Shown: positions 39,773-50,127, numbered from the stretch's first letter. The stretch: DNA of 64,000 nt from Buchnera aphidicola (Tuberolachnus salignus) (GCF_900016785.1 NZ_LN890285.1:124001-188000), one strand, 5' to 3'. Numbers and translations: made by a program. Notes: generated from the sequence alone by a model not told the origin.

Positions 39773-41029
39773 TTAAAATTCTTTTTTAAACCAATTATTA
39801 ATTTTATTAAACCATTTCATAAATAATCCTGGTTTTTTTAATTCACGTAAATTGAATTTTTGATCGTTTTTTCCACAAATTAATAATCCAATAGTAGTAG
39901 AATATTCTGGTGAAAAAATTTCTTGAGGAATTTCAGAAATGTTTTGAGATTTTCTAATTTGTACTTTATTATTTAAAAATTTTTCAGAAAACATATTTAA
40001 ATTTTTAATTTTTGAAGCTCCACCAGTAAATATAATTCCTGAATTTAATTGAAAATTTTTTATAGAATTATTTTTTACAGTAGTAACTTTTTGAATTTCT
40101 GTATTAATTAAATTTAATAATTCTAAATATCTAGGTTCTATAATTTCAACTAAAGAATTTTTATGAAAATTTTGAACTTTTTTTTCGTGAGGTCTAGGAA
40201 TTTCAAAAGTTTCAGAAGAATCTAGTAAAGAAGATATTAAACTTCCATATTTAATTTTTATTTTTTCGGCTTCAGTAAAAGAAATAGAAAATGCATATGC
40301 AATATCATGTGTAACTAAATTTCCTGCATATGGTATCACTGCACTATGTCTTAAAGTACCATTTTTATAAATATTTATGTCCATAATGTCTCCCCCAATA
40401 TCTACTAGACATACTCCAGAATTTTTTTCTTCTTGAGTTAAAATTGCTTCACTAGATGCTAATCCAGAAAAAATAACTTTTTTAACCTGTAGATTACATT
40501 TTTCAATAGCTTTAATAATATTTTTTTTAATATGATTATCACCGGTAATTAAATGTACATTTGCTTTCATACGCATTCCGGATAATCCAATTGGATTTTG
40601 TATGCCTTTTTGATGATCAATTTCATAATCTTGAGGAATAACATGTAAAATATGATGATTATTTTGTATACGAACTGATTTTGCTGTTTTAATAACATTT
40701 TGTACATCTTTTTTAGTAATTTCTTCAGATAAAATAGGAACTATTCCAATTTCATTTTGACAATTTATTTCAGCGTTTGAAATTGCTAAATAAATGTGTT
40801 TTATTTTACAATTTGCCATCGTTTCAGCTTTATAAATAGCTTTTTTGATACATTGAACTAATTCTTCTAAATTATTGATAATTCCTTTACAAATACCACG
40901 AGTAGAAGCAGTTCCAAATCCAATAATAGTTATGTGATTTTTTTCTAAAATTTCACCAATTAAAATAGAAATTTTAGTTGCTCCAATTTCTAATCCAGTT
41001 ATTAAATTTTTTTTTATGGTACTAATCAT
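39773..41029 (-). CDS. ftsA: Cell division protein FtsA
   Basis: FtsA is an actin-like ATPase that anchors FtsZ to the membrane. The 418-residue product (420 in E. coli) opens with the phosphate loop TGLEIGATKISILIGE, has the second phosphate motif GVCLVDIGGDIMDI and the adenosine loop GIIFTGGASKI. The C-terminus ends in the amphipathic helix LFMKWFNKINNWFKKEF, equal to the E. coli membrane-targeting sequence. ftsQ, ddlB and the mur genes that normally precede it are absent from the 466 bases upstream. Confidence 0.96.
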   Translation of the reverse strand: MISTIKKNLITGLEIGATKISILIGEILEKNHITIIGFGTASTRGICKGIINNLEELVQCIKKAIYKAETMANCKIKHIYLAISNAEINCQNEIGIVPILSEEITKKDVQNVIKTAKSVRIQNNHHILHVIPQDYEIDHQKGIQNPIGLSGMRMKANVHLITGDNHIKKNIIKAIEKCNLQVKKVIFSGLASSEAILTQEEKNSGVCLVDIGGDIMDINIYKNGTLRHSAVIPYAGNLVTHDIAYAFSISFTEAEKIKIKYGSLISSLLDSSETFEIPRPHEKKVQNFHKNSLVEIIEPRYLELLNLINTEIQKVTTVKNNSIKNFQLNSGIIFTGGASKIKNLNMFSEKFLNNKVQIRKSQNISEIPQEIFSPEYSTTIGLLICGKNDQKFNLRELKKPGLFMKWFNKINNWFKKEF

Positions 41030-41495
41030 GTTCTTTAGTCTTCAATAGAGTATAAAATATATAATATTTTTTATTCATTTTTTTATTAAATTTATAAAAT
41101 ATTTAATATTATATATAGAATATAATATAAATTTAAAATTTAATATATTCTTTTTAAAATTGTTTTTGTGAAAAATAAAAATTATATTATAATATATTTT
41201 TTTAAAAAAAAATTTATTTTATGAAAATTTAATTTTTGTATAAAAATTTTATTTTATATTTTTTATTTTAAAGATTGTTATATTTTAATAATATTTTTGT
41301 AATTATTTTTAAATATTTCATATTTTAAATGAATTAAGATTTTTAAAAAAAATTTTTAATATATTGATTTTATCATATTATCTAAAAAATATAGAAAAAC
41401 ATTCATATATCTTAAAAAAATGTTCTTTTGTAATTTAAATTTTTTTAAAAAAAATAATTTTTTTATTTTTTTAAAATAATTTATTATTTTTAATA
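41030..41495. other. Gene-free scar between rsmH and ftsA (lost dcw cluster)
   Basis: In E. coli and, as I recall, in larger Buchnera genomes, this place holds ftsL, ftsI, murE, murF, mraY, murD, ftsW, murG, murC and ddlB. Here 466 bases of almost pure A/T remain, with many short palindromes and no reading frame that I can match to any of those proteins. The promoter for ftsA-ftsZ must lie in it. I see no tRNA or structured RNA. Confidence 0.7.
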
Positions 41496-42419
41496 TTATA
41501 ATATTTTTGCAAAACGTAAAATTGCACTTCTAGATTTTTTATTTGTATTAATTTCTTTTTTTGTAGGTTTAATTTTTTTAAAATTTTCAATTTTTTTTTT
41601 AGATCTTTTTTTTAGTTCTGTTTCTGTAATAGGTAATCCCATGGGAACTTTTATTATAGAGCTATTTTTTTTAAAAAAATTTTTTATAATACGATCTTCT
41701 GAAGAATTAAAACTTATAATAGCTAAAATAGCTCCAGGTTTCAAAATTTTTAATGAAATATTTAAAATTTTTTTTAGTTCTTTAAGTTCCTGATTAATAT
41801 AAATTCTTAACGCTAAAAAAGTACGGGTAGCTGGATTTTTAAATGGATATTTTAATGGAACTGCTTGTTTAATAATTTTAACTAATTCAAAAGTAGTTAA
41901 AATAGGTTTTTTTTTTTGATATTTTTTTATTAAAAATGCAATTTTTTTTGCATATTTTTCATTTCCAAAGTTTTTTAATATTTTAGATAATTTTTCTTCT
42001 TTTAAGAAATTTAATTTTTGAGATAAAGAAAATCCTAAGAGTGGATTCATCCGCATATCTAAAGGTCCATTTTTTTGAAAAGAAAAACCTCTTTTAGAAT
42101 TTTTTATTTGAAATGAAGAAAGACCTAAATCTAAAATCATACCATTAATTTTTTTATTTAAATTTAATTGCGTAGTATATTTTAAAATATTAGAAAAAAC
42201 ATCATTAAATAATAATAAACGTGAATCATTAATTTTTTTCCCAGATTTAAAAGCTAAAGGGTCCCTGTCAAATCCTAGAACGCGTCCGTTAGAACTTAAA
42301 TATTTTAATATTTCTTTTGTATGTCCTCCATTTCCAAAAGTACCATCAATATAAATTCCATTTTTTTCAATATTTAATGATTTTATAACTTCATTTAATA
42401 ATACTGGTATATGTTGCAT
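41496..42419 (-). CDS. rsmH: 16S rRNA (cytosine(1402)-N4)-methyltransferase RsmH
   Basis: RsmH (MraW) methylates C1402 in the ribosomal P site. The 307-residue product (313 in E. coli) starts MQHIPVLLNEVI and has the SAM-binding GTFGNGGHTKEIL (residues about 27-39), FDRDP and LDLGLSSFQ motifs, then FQKNGPLDMRMNP and the C-terminal KKSRSAILRFAKI. A MraZ gene is not seen upstream; ilvH lies there after 67 bases, as in the E. coli ilvIH to mraZ-mraW order. It is the only gene retained from the front of the dcw cluster. Confidence 0.96.
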   Translation of the reverse strand: MQHIPVLLNEVIKSLNIEKNGIYIDGTFGNGGHTKEILKYLSSNGRVLGFDRDPLAFKSGKKINDSRLLLFNDVFSNILKYTTQLNLNKKINGMILDLGLSSFQIKNSKRGFSFQKNGPLDMRMNPLLGFSLSQKLNFLKEEKLSKILKNFGNEKYAKKIAFLIKKYQKKKPILTTFELVKIIKQAVPLKYPFKNPATRTFLALRIYINQELKELKKILNISLKILKPGAILAIISFNSSEDRIIKNFFKKNSSIIKVPMGLPITETELKKRSKKKIENFKKIKPTKKEINTNKKSRSAILRFAKIL

Positions 42420-42486
42420 ATTTTTTATTTATTTTTTTAAAAAAATGTAAAAATTTTTTTTATATATCTTGAAAAATTCTATTTTA

Positions 42487-42969
42487 TTAATGTGAGCGTA
42501 TTATATTAATTGTACCTGAACTTTCTAATTTTAAAATTTTAAACTTTTTTTTTATTTTTTTTAATAGAATATTTAAAGTTTTAGGAGTTCCATGTATTTT
42601 AATAACATATAATAATTTTTTTTTATAAAGAATTTCTCCTTTTTCTTCGTATAAAATTTTTTTTAAAATAAGAAATTTTTGATTATTTTCTATAAAAATT
42701 TTTATTAAATATAGTTTTTGTTGTATATAATTACTTTCTTTTATAATTTTTACTTGTATAACATTTATTAATTTTTCTAATTGTTTAATAATTTGCTTAA
42801 TAATATTTAAATCTCCAGACGTATGAATATTAATGTTAGAGATTAATTTATTTTGTGTAGGTACAACGGTTAATTGATCAATGTTATAATTTCTTTGCGA
42901 AAAAAGTCCAACAACACGAGACAATGCTCCTACTTCGTTTTCTAATAAAATTAATAAAATATATTGCAT
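42487..42969 (-). CDS. ilvH: Acetolactate synthase III small (regulatory) subunit
   Basis: IlvH activates IlvI and confers valine sensitivity on acetolactate synthase in isoleucine and valine synthesis. The 160-residue product (163 in E. coli) begins with the ACT domain LLENEVGALSRVVGLFSQRN, in which Asn11, Gly14 and Asn29, residues tied to valine binding in E. coli, are conserved. The C-terminal half is lysine-rich and divergent. It is 19 bases downstream of ilvI and cotranscribed. Feedback by valine thus looks possible here, unlike feedback on ThrA. Confidence 0.95.
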   Translation of the reverse strand: MQYILLILLENEVGALSRVVGLFSQRNYNIDQLTVVPTQNKLISNINIHTSGDLNIIKQIIKQLEKLINVIQVKIIKESNYIQQKLYLIKIFIENNQKFLILKKILYEEKGEILYKKKLLYVIKIHGTPKTLNILLKKIKKKFKILKLESSGTINIIRSH

Positions 42970-42988
42970 AATATTTATTTATTATTCC

Positions 42989-44707
42989 TTATTTATTAAA
43001 CAGCATATCATTCATACCACCATTTTTAATTTGCATCGGATATATATGTTCGGATGGATCAATATGAACATCTAAAAAAACTAAAGAACCTTTTTTTACA
43101 ATATCTAAAGATTTTTTTAATATTTTTTGGATATCATGATTATTTTTTAAAATTATTCCTACGTGTCCATAAGATTGAGAAAGTTTTGCAAAATTTGGTA
43201 GAGATTTCATATATGAATGAGAATGACGGCCTGAATAAATTAAATCTTGCCATTGTTTAACCATACCTAAAGCTTGATTATTCAAATTAATAATCAATAT
43301 GGCTAAATTATATTGTTTAGCTGTAGAAAGTTCTTGAATATTCATTTGAATACTACCATCACCAGTAATACAAATTACTAAATTTTTTGGAAATGCTAAT
43401 TTTACACCTAAAGCTGCTGGCAGTCCAAATCCCATCGTTCCTAATCCTCCAGAATTAATCCAGTGTCTAGGTTTTTGAAATTGATAATATAAAGCTGTAA
43501 ACATTTGATGCTGTCCGACATCAGAAGTAATATACGCTTTACCATGCGTTAAAATAGATAATTCTTTTAAAATTTTTTGAGGTTTAATGTATTTTTCTGA
43601 TTGATAAAATTTTATTTTTTTTTGTTTTTTCCAATGTTGTATTTTAGTCCACCATTTATCTATTTTTTTTTTAGAAAATTTTATTTTTTTATGTTTTATA
43701 AATTTTAACATTTTTTTTAAAATTTTTTTTGCATCTCCAATTATAGAAAGATCAGCTTGAATTGTTTTAGAAATTGAAGTTGGATCAATATCAATATGGA
43801 TAATAGTAGCTTTTGGGCAATATTTCTCGATATTATTAGTAGTACGATCATCAAATCTTGTACCAATAGCTAAAATTAAGTCAGAATGATGCATTGCCAT
43901 ATTTGCTTCATATGTACCATGCATTCCTAACATTGATAAATTTAAAGGATGGTTGCTTGGAAAAGCTCCTAATGCCATCAGTGATAAAGTAATCGGAAAG
44001 TTTAAAAGAATTATTAATTGATATAATTCTTGATAACTCTCAGAATGTATAATACCTCCTCCTGCATAAATCACTGGTTTTCTAGAATGTTTTAAATATT
44101 TAAAAATTTTTTTTATTTTATGGGTTGAAATTTTTTTTTTTTTAAAATATTTGTTAATAAAAATTTTTGAAGAAAAAATGTATTTTTTTTTAATTTTTTG
44201 ATTTAAAAAGTCTTTTGGAATATCTATAACAATTGGTCCCGGTCTTCCAGAAGTAGCTAAAAAAAAAGATTTTTTAATAATATTTGGTATTTCAATGGTT
44301 TTTTTAATTAAAAAACTATGTTTTACAATTGGTCTCGAAATTCCAATCATATCACATTCTTGAAACGCATCAGTTCCAATTAAATTTGATGCAACTTGTC
44401 CAGAAATAATTAATAATGGAATAGAGTCCATATATGCAGTAGCAATACCAGTAATAGCATTTGTGGCGCCAGGTCCTGATGTCACTAATGCTACTCCAAT
44501 TTTTCCTGTAGAACGAGAATAACCATCTGCCATATGTACTGCAGATTGTTCATGTCTGACTAAAATATGTTGTAAATGTTTACAATTTAATGTTTTAAAT
44601 GCGTCATAAATATCTAATATTGCTCCGCCTGGATATCCAAAAATTTTTTTAATTTTTAAATCTATTAAAGATTGAATAACCATTTCTGCGCCAGATAATA
44701 AGATCAT
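42989..44707 (-). CDS. ilvI: Acetolactate synthase III large (catalytic) subunit
   Basis: IlvI condenses pyruvate with pyruvate or 2-oxobutyrate in a TPP/FAD-dependent reaction, the first common step for valine, leucine and isoleucine. The 572-residue product (574 in E. coli) has the catalytic glutamate in [17 protein letters not shown], the TPP-binding [15 protein letters not shown] and [15 protein letters not shown], and the FAD region with GTRFDDRTT. The first gene of ilvI-ilvH, it has no visible leader peptide with branched-chain codons. 289 bases separate it from dapD. Confidence 0.97.
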   Translation of the reverse strand: MILLSGAEMVIQSLIDLKIKKIFGYPGGAILDIYDAFKTLNCKHLQHILVRHEQSAVHMADGYSRSTGKIGVALVTSGPGATNAITGIATAYMDSIPLLIISGQVASNLIGTDAFQECDMIGISRPIVKHSFLIKKTIEIPNIIKKSFFLATSGRPGPIVIDIPKDFLNQKIKKKYIFSSKIFINKYFKKKKISTHKIKKIFKYLKHSRKPVIYAGGGIIHSESYQELYQLIILLNFPITLSLMALGAFPSNHPLNLSMLGMHGTYEANMAMHHSDLILAIGTRFDDRTTNNIEKYCPKATIIHIDIDPTSISKTIQADLSIIGDAKKILKKMLKFIKHKKIKFSKKKIDKWWTKIQHWKKQKKIKFYQSEKYIKPQKILKELSILTHGKAYITSDVGQHQMFTALYYQFQKPRHWINSGGLGTMGFGLPAALGVKLAFPKNLVICITGDGSIQMNIQELSTAKQYNLAILIINLNNQALGMVKQWQDLIYSGRHSHSYMKSLPNFAKLSQSYGHVGIILKNNHDIQKILKKSLDIVKKGSLVFLDVHIDPSEHIYPMQIKNGGMNDMLFNK

Positions 44708-44943
44708 CAGAAATATCCTAAATTAAATTAAAAATGTATTAATATTTTAGTACTATAAATAAAAATTATAATAATTTTTATGTATAAAAAACATATTATT
44801 TTGTTATTTATAAAAAAAATATGTATATCGCATATTGAAAATTTTTATAAAATTTTTTTAACAACAGAAAAAAATTTTATTTTTTTTCAAATTAATAAAC
44901 TTATTTATTTTTTAATAAAATATATAATATTTTGAAAAAATAC

Positions 44944-44963
44944 ATCCGCTTAAAAAAGCGGAT
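44944..44963 (-). terminator. Rho-independent terminator after dapD
   Basis: ATCCGCTT pairs perfectly with AAGCGGAT around an AAAA loop, 34 bases beyond the dapD stop. On the minus strand the stem is followed by GTATTTTTTC, a six-T run. The four G-C pairs make it stand out from the AT background. It separates dapD from ilvI. Confidence 0.82.
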
Positions 44964-44996
44964 AAATAAAAAATTGGTAATATTTTAATAAAAATG

Positions 44997-45839
44997 TTAA
45001 GAAATATTATATAGTATTTGTTTATCACGTAATAAAGAATTTAATTCTGTTTTTTTTAAAGTTTTATTATCTACTTTTTTAACAATAACAGCGCAATATA
45101 ATTGAATATTTTTATTTTTAGAGGCAATAGTTCCTGGAACAACAACAGAATATTTAGGAATTTTTCCATATGATATTTTATCAGTAGAACGATCATAAAT
45201 TTTTGTACTTTGACCGATATAAACTCCCATTGAAATAACTGAACCTTTACCTACAATGACTCCTTCAACAATTTCTGAACGAGCTCCAATAAAACAATTA
45301 TCTTCAATAATTGTAGGATTATTTTGAACAGGTTCTAGTACTCCTCCTATTCCAACTCCTCCAGACAAGTGGACATTTTTTCCAATTTGAGCGCAAGATC
45401 CTACTGTTGCCCAAGTGTCAATCATAGAATTTTTTCCAATATATGCTCCAATATTAATAAAACTTGGCATAATGATAACATTTTTCTCAATGAAGGCTCC
45501 AAATCTTATTGTAGCATTAGGAACAATTCGTACAGAATCTTGAGAAAATTGTATTTTATCATAATATGTATATTTTAAAGGAATTTTATCATAATATGTA
45601 TCATGCATTGTTTTTATTAAATGATTTTTTTTGTTAGATAAATATAATAATACTGCTTTTTTAATCCATTGATTAGTCTGCCAAGATTTTTGTATTTTTT
45701 CTGCTACACGGATTTTTCCGGAATTTAAATATTGAATTATTTTATTTATGATTTTTGTATTTTTTTCTGAAATTTGATAATTTTTATTTAAGTTTTTTTT
45801 TTTAAAAATTTTTTCAATTTTTTTTTGAAATTCAATCAT
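44997..45839 (-). CDS. dapD: Tetrahydrodipicolinate N-succinyltransferase
   Basis: DapD succinylates tetrahydrodipicolinate from succinyl-CoA in the lysine and diaminopimelate pathway. The 280-residue product (274 in E. coli) has an N-terminal helical domain and the left-handed beta helix with hexapeptide repeats: [21 protein letters not shown], here partly shown, then [20 protein letters not shown] and [20 protein letters not shown]. With murein genes missing nearby, its product is more likely used for lysine supply to the host than for wall synthesis, which is an inference. A 19-base direct repeat lies inside the gene. Confidence 0.97.
   Translation of the reverse strand: MIEFQKKIEKIFKKKNLNKNYQISEKNTKIINKIIQYLNSGKIRVAEKIQKSWQTNQWIKKAVLLYLSNKKNHLIKTMHDTYYDKIPLKYTYYDKIQFSQDSVRIVPNATIRFGAFIEKNVIIMPSFINIGAYIGKNSMIDTWATVGSCAQIGKNVHLSGGVGIGGVLEPVQNNPTIIEDNCFIGARSEIVEGVIVGKGSVISMGVYIGQSTKIYDRSTDKISYGKIPKYSVVVPGTIASKNKNIQLYCAVIVKKVDNKTLKKTELNSLLRDKQILYNIS
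45553..45601. repeat. 19-base direct repeat inside dapD
   Basis: ATTTTATCATAATATGTAT occurs at 45553-45571 and again at 45583-45601, 30 bases apart and in the same codon frame. On the minus strand the two copies encode TYYDKIP and TYYDKIQ. In E. coli DapD the same two places read YFDKVP and DYDEAR, so the repeat seems to have arisen by convergence or by local copying within a region that was already similar. Confidence 0.8.
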
Positions 45840-46001
45840 TTGAAGTAATAATCCTTATAAAATTATAAAAATAATTTAATTTATTTTTTTGTGAAATTTT
45901 TTTAATATTTTATTTTTAAATTGTTTTTTAATAAAAAAATATGTATTTTTATGTTTAAAATTTTTTAAAAAATGATATTTTTATTTTTTAATAAAAAAAA
46001 A

Positions 46002-46787
46002 TTAAGAATGGATAATAATAGGTGATATTTTTTCATCTTTTTGCCATGTTAAAATTTCACAACCATTTTTTGTTACCGCAAGAGTATGTTCATATTGTGC
46101 AGAATTTTTTCCATCTTGAGTTTTTACTGTCCATCCATCTTTCATTAGTTTGGTATTATGAGTACCTGCATTAATCATTGGCTCGATTGTAAATGTCATA
46201 CCTTCTTGTAAAAAAAAATTATTTTCTATATTTTTATAATGTAAAACTTGAGGCAATTCATGAAAATTTTTTCCGATACCATGTCCACAATATTCTTTAA
46301 CAATTGAAAAATTATATAATTTTACATATTTTTGTATCGTTTTTCCAATATTTTTTAATAAGATTCCAGGTTTAACAATAGATATAGCTTTGTACAAACT
46401 TTGTTGAGTAACATTACATAATAATTGATTTTCTTTTGAAACATTACCTACAAAATACATTCGTGATGCGTCACTATAATAACCATTTTTTATTACTGCA
46501 ATATCAATATTAACAATATCTCCATTTTTTAAAAAAATTTTTTTGTTTGGTATTCCATGACAAATAACATCATTAATTGATATACAAACAGAATTTGGAA
46601 AACCTTGATATCCTAAACATGCAGGTATAGCATGTTTTTTTTTAGTAATATACTGTAAACAAATTTGATCAATATCATAAGTACTAATGTCTGGAGAGAT
46701 ATATTTAGAAATCATTTGTAGTGTATCAGAAGTAATTTTTCCAGAAATTTTCATTTTTTCAATTTCTTTTTTATTTTTAATTAACAT
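46002..46787 (-). CDS. map: Methionine aminopeptidase, type I
   Basis: Map removes the initiator methionine from new proteins. The 261-residue product (264 in E. coli) has all five metal ligands: the aspartates in NIDIAVIKNGYYSDASRM, the histidine in EYCGHGIGKNFHE, and the glutamates in FTIEPMI and QYEHTLAV. Gene order map with divergent rpsB-tsf is the same as in E. coli. An AAAG site is the only hint of a ribosome binding site upstream. Confidence 0.97.
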   Translation of the reverse strand: MLIKNKKEIEKMKISGKITSDTLQMISKYISPDISTYDIDQICLQYITKKKHAIPACLGYQGFPNSVCISINDVICHGIPNKKIFLKNGDIVNIDIAVIKNGYYSDASRMYFVGNVSKENQLLCNVTQQSLYKAISIVKPGILLKNIGKTIQKYVKLYNFSIVKEYCGHGIGKNFHELPQVLHYKNIENNFFLQEGMTFTIEPMINAGTHNTKLMKDGWTVKTQDGKNSAQYEHTLAVTKNGCEILTWQKDEKISPIIIHS

Positions 46788-47065
46788 TTTAATTAGTCTT
46801 TAAGGTCAGAAAATTTTTAAAGTGAATAAGAATATTTTAAAAAATTTTGAAAGATTCGTATATTATTTATTTAGAATATATTAACATGTATTTTTTAAAA
46901 CAATATTTAATAAAATATTTTTAATTTAATATTTTTTTATTATAATATAAATTTGTTTTTGATATTTTTATACATTATATATTTTTTTTTAAAAAAAATT
47001 TATTATATATTAATCTTAATAAATTTTTTTTAAATATTATATATTTTTTTAAAGGAAGAATTATT

Positions 47066-47737
47066 ATGATAAATATTTCTATGAAACATTTGATCAAAGC
47101 TGGAGTTCATTTTGGGCATCAAACTCGTTATTGGAATCCTAAAATGAAACCATTTATTTTTGGAGTGCGTAATAAAGTTCATATTATTAATTTAGAAAAA
47201 ACAGTTCCTTTATTTTATAATGCGATACAAGAATTAAAAAAAATTGTTTCTCGTAAAGGTAAAATATTGTTTGTAGGTACTAAAAAAGCTGCGAATAAGG
47301 CAATTAAAATTGCTTCTATTTCTTGTAAACAATATTATGTTAATCATCGTTGGTTGGGAGGAATGTTAACAAATTGGAAAACGGTTCGACAATCTATTAA
47401 ACGATTAAAAGATTTAGAAATGCAATCTAAAGATGGAACTTTTGAAAAATTAACTAAAAAAGAAGTGTTGTTAAAAATTCGTTTAATGAAAAATTTAGAA
47501 AAAAGTTTAGGAGGTATTAAAAACATGGGTGGTTTGCCAGATGCTATGTTTGTAATTGATGCATCTCATGAACATATAGCTATAAAAGAAGCTAATAATT
47601 TAGGTATTCCTGTTTTTTCTATAGTAGATACGAATTCTAATCCTGATGGAGTAGATTTTATTATTCCGGGGAATGATGATGCAATTCGTGCAATTAATTT
47701 GTATTTAAAAATTATTTCAAATTTTTTAAAGATTTAA
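47066..47737 (+). CDS. rpsB: 30S ribosomal protein S2
   Basis: S2 binds the 30S head-body region and recruits S1. The 223-residue product (241 in E. coli) starts [19 protein letters not shown] and keeps [31 protein letters not shown] and [18 protein letters not shown]. The C-terminal tail is about 18 residues shorter than in E. coli. A strong AAAGGAAG ribosome binding site precedes the ATG. It forms an operon with tsf, 112 bases downstream. The AT-rich 278-base spacer to map contains its promoter but no feature I can single out. Confidence 0.97.
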   Translation: MINISMKHLIKAGVHFGHQTRYWNPKMKPFIFGVRNKVHIINLEKTVPLFYNAIQELKKIVSRKGKILFVGTKKAANKAIKIASISCKQYYVNHRWLGGMLTNWKTVRQSIKRLKDLEMQSKDGTFEKLTKKEVLLKIRLMKNLEKSLGGIKNMGGLPDAMFVIDASHEHIAIKEANNLGIPVFSIVDTNSNPDGVDFIIPGNDDAIRAINLYLKIISNFLKI

Positions 47738-47849
47738 TAAAATTAAAAAATTTTAGAATATTTTTATAAAAAAATTAATAAAATTTTTTTTTAAAAAATA
47801 TAAAAAATATATTTTTTAAAAATTTTATTAATTATTGGAGTATTTAAAA

Positions 47850-48656
47850 ATGAAAAAAATAGATATTAATTTAATTTTAAAATTAAGAAAAAAAACTGGT
47901 TCAAGTTTAATAGAATGTAAAAAATCATTAATAAAATCTAATGGTAATGTTGAAAAAGCTTTAGATTATTTAAGAACTACAGGTATTTGTACTGCTATAA
48001 GACATAGTATGAATAAATCTAAAATAGGAAAAATTTTTTTATATTGTGATCATATAACATCTGTTTTAGTACAATTAAATGCAGAAACAGATTTTGTAAT
48101 AAAAAATTCTTTGTTTTCTGATTTAGGTAATAAAATTGCTCAATATGCAGTAAAAAATAAAATTTTTGAAATAAAAGAGTTAAGAAAAATTTTTAATAAA
48201 AAAATAATTTTTTTAATTAATCAAATAAAAGAAAATATTGTATTAAATAAAATTGAACATTTGCAAGGACAATATATTAGCGCTTATCTACATGCTGGAC
48301 GAATTGGTGTATTATTAAAATGGAATGCTGAATTTAATGTTACTAATTTAGAATTAGGTAAAAAAATAGCTATGCATATTGCAGCTTCAAATCCTTTATA
48401 TTTATCACAAGAAACTATTCCAAAAGAAATTTTAAAAAAAGAATATGATATACAAATGAAATTAGCGAAAAAAACTGGAAAAAGTTCTTTTGTTTTAGAA
48501 AAAATTGTACAAGGTCGTATTAAAAAATTTCAAAATAATTATACTTTGTTAGAGCAAAATTTTATTTTTGACTCAAATAATACTGTAAAAAAATTTTTAT
48601 ACGACAAAAATTTTATCATAAAAAAATTTATTTTTTTTTCTTTAAAAGATGAATAA
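47850..48656 (+). CDS. tsf: Elongation factor Ts
   Basis: EF-Ts exchanges GDP for GTP on EF-Tu. Starting at ATG 47850 the product has 268 residues (283 in E. coli) and opens MKKIDINLILKLRKKTGSS, matching the E. coli UBA-like N-domain. An upstream in-frame TTG at 47835 overlaps the TTGGAG ribosome binding site, so it is not the start. The TDFV motif that contacts EF-Tu is in NAETDFVIKN. HAGRIGVLLKWN and MHIAASNPLYLS mark the core. pyrH, which follows tsf in E. coli, is missing. Confidence 0.96.
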   Translation: MKKIDINLILKLRKKTGSSLIECKKSLIKSNGNVEKALDYLRTTGICTAIRHSMNKSKIGKIFLYCDHITSVLVQLNAETDFVIKNSLFSDLGNKIAQYAVKNKIFEIKELRKIFNKKIIFLINQIKENIVLNKIEHLQGQYISAYLHAGRIGVLLKWNAEFNVTNLELGKKIAMHIAASNPLYLSQETIPKEILKKEYDIQMKLAKKTGKSSFVLEKIVQGRIKKFQNNYTLLEQNFIFDSNNTVKKFLYDKNFIIKKFIFFSLKDE

Positions 48657-48853
48657 AAATAATTTTTTTATATAAAAGATAATTGTTAAAAATATAATAA
48701 AATTTTTAAAATTTATATATAAAATGATTAGTTTTTTATATCTTAATTGAGATTATTGATTTAATTGTAAATGTATGTTTTTGTATATTATATATATAAA
48801 TATTTTTTTTATTTTTTTAAAGAATTATATTTCGATAATTAGGAAAATAAGTT

Positions 48854-49411
48854 ATGCTTAAGAGTATAAAAGAGGATTTACATATACGTATGAATAAATG
48901 CGTTAATGTTTTTTCAATTGATTTAAAAAAAGTAAGAACTAATAATGCTTCTCCAGTATTAATAGAAAATATTTTAATAAATTATTTTGGTACTTTAACA
49001 CCGTTAAAAAATCTTTCTAATATTATTGTAGAAGATTCACGTACTTTAAAAATTACTGTATTTGATATTTCGATTACTACATTAATTGAAAAAGAAATTT
49101 TAAATGCTAATTTAGGATTAAATCCGATTTCTGAAGGCGCGAATATACGTGTTTATGTTCCTAGTTTAACTGAAGAAAGAAGATTAGAATTAATAAAAAT
49201 TATAAAAAATGATGCAGAAAATATTAAAATTTCAATACGTAATTTAAGACGTGATGGTAAAGAAAAAATAAAAAAATTGTTAAAAAAAAAATATATTACA
49301 AAAGATTGCCAATATTCTTTTAATACATATATTCAAGAAGAAACAAATTTTTTTATTAAAAAAATTGATTCAATTGTATCTATAAAAGAAAAAGAACTAC
49401 TTAATATTTAA
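48854..49411 (+). CDS. frr: Ribosome recycling factor
   Basis: RRF with EF-G splits post-termination ribosomes. The 185-residue product equals E. coli in length. The three-helix bundle and beta domain are seen in HIRMNKCVNVFSIDLKKVRT, VEDSRTLKITVFD, NLGLNPISEGANIRVYVPSLT and SIRNLRRDGKEKIKKLLK. An AGGAAAA site lies nine bases before the ATG. The 197 bases between tsf and frr hold no remnant of pyrH that I can recognise. Confidence 0.97.
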   Translation: MLKSIKEDLHIRMNKCVNVFSIDLKKVRTNNASPVLIENILINYFGTLTPLKNLSNIIVEDSRTLKITVFDISITTLIEKEILNANLGLNPISEGANIRVYVPSLTEERRLELIKIIKNDAENIKISIRNLRRDGKEKIKKLLKKKYITKDCQYSFNTYIQEETNFFIKKIDSIVSIKEKELLNI

Positions 49412-50127
49412 TTGTATATTATTTATAGAAATAATATATTTATATGATTTTATTATTTTTAATTAGTAATTTTATTTATAACATAAGGAATTTAACACAA
49501 TGATGAATATTTATAATTTTTTAAAAAATTTAATTATGAAACTTTTCAGTAAATAAATTAATATATAATTAATTATTAATTTTTGTAAAATAAAATTTTT
49601 TTATATTTTAATAATGTTTAAATATGTATTATATAATATTTTTCATATAAAATTTTTATGAAAAAAAATAGTATATAATTATAAAATTTATCATTGAATC
49701 AATTATTTAAAATTTTTAAATTTTATTTTATATATTTTTTTATTATAAAGATTTTATACTAAACATATAAAAAACATAAATATTTTTATATATTGTATCT
49801 TTTTAAAAATAATAATTAAATATTTATATTTTACACAATAAATTATTTTTAATTTATTCAAAAAATTTTTTTTATTTTTTAAGTAAAATATAAATATTAA
49901 TTATATTATTATTTTTTTTAATAAAATTTAAATATAATTTATATATTAAAAAATATATAAAAATTTTTAAAAATTATAAAATTTATTTTTTAAAATTTTT
50001 AAATAAAAAATTTTTTATAAAGATATTAAACAATGAAATATTTTTTTTAAAAAAAAAATTGTTTTATCTTATTATTAATTTTATTTTATTTATATTAATA
50101 CGTATTATAAGGACAGATATTATAAAC
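49412..50127. other. 716-base gene-free scar between frr and bamA
   Basis: In E. coli dxr, uppS, cdsA and rseP stand between frr and bamA. Here the space is AT-rich sequence with no frame that I can match to them. One tiny frame at 49500-49556 (ATGATG to TAA, 18 codons, MMNIYNFLKNLIMKLFSK) follows a good AAGGA site at ten bases; it may be the remaining start of a lost membrane-protein gene or a chance frame. The region must also supply the bamA promoter. Confidence 0.65.
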
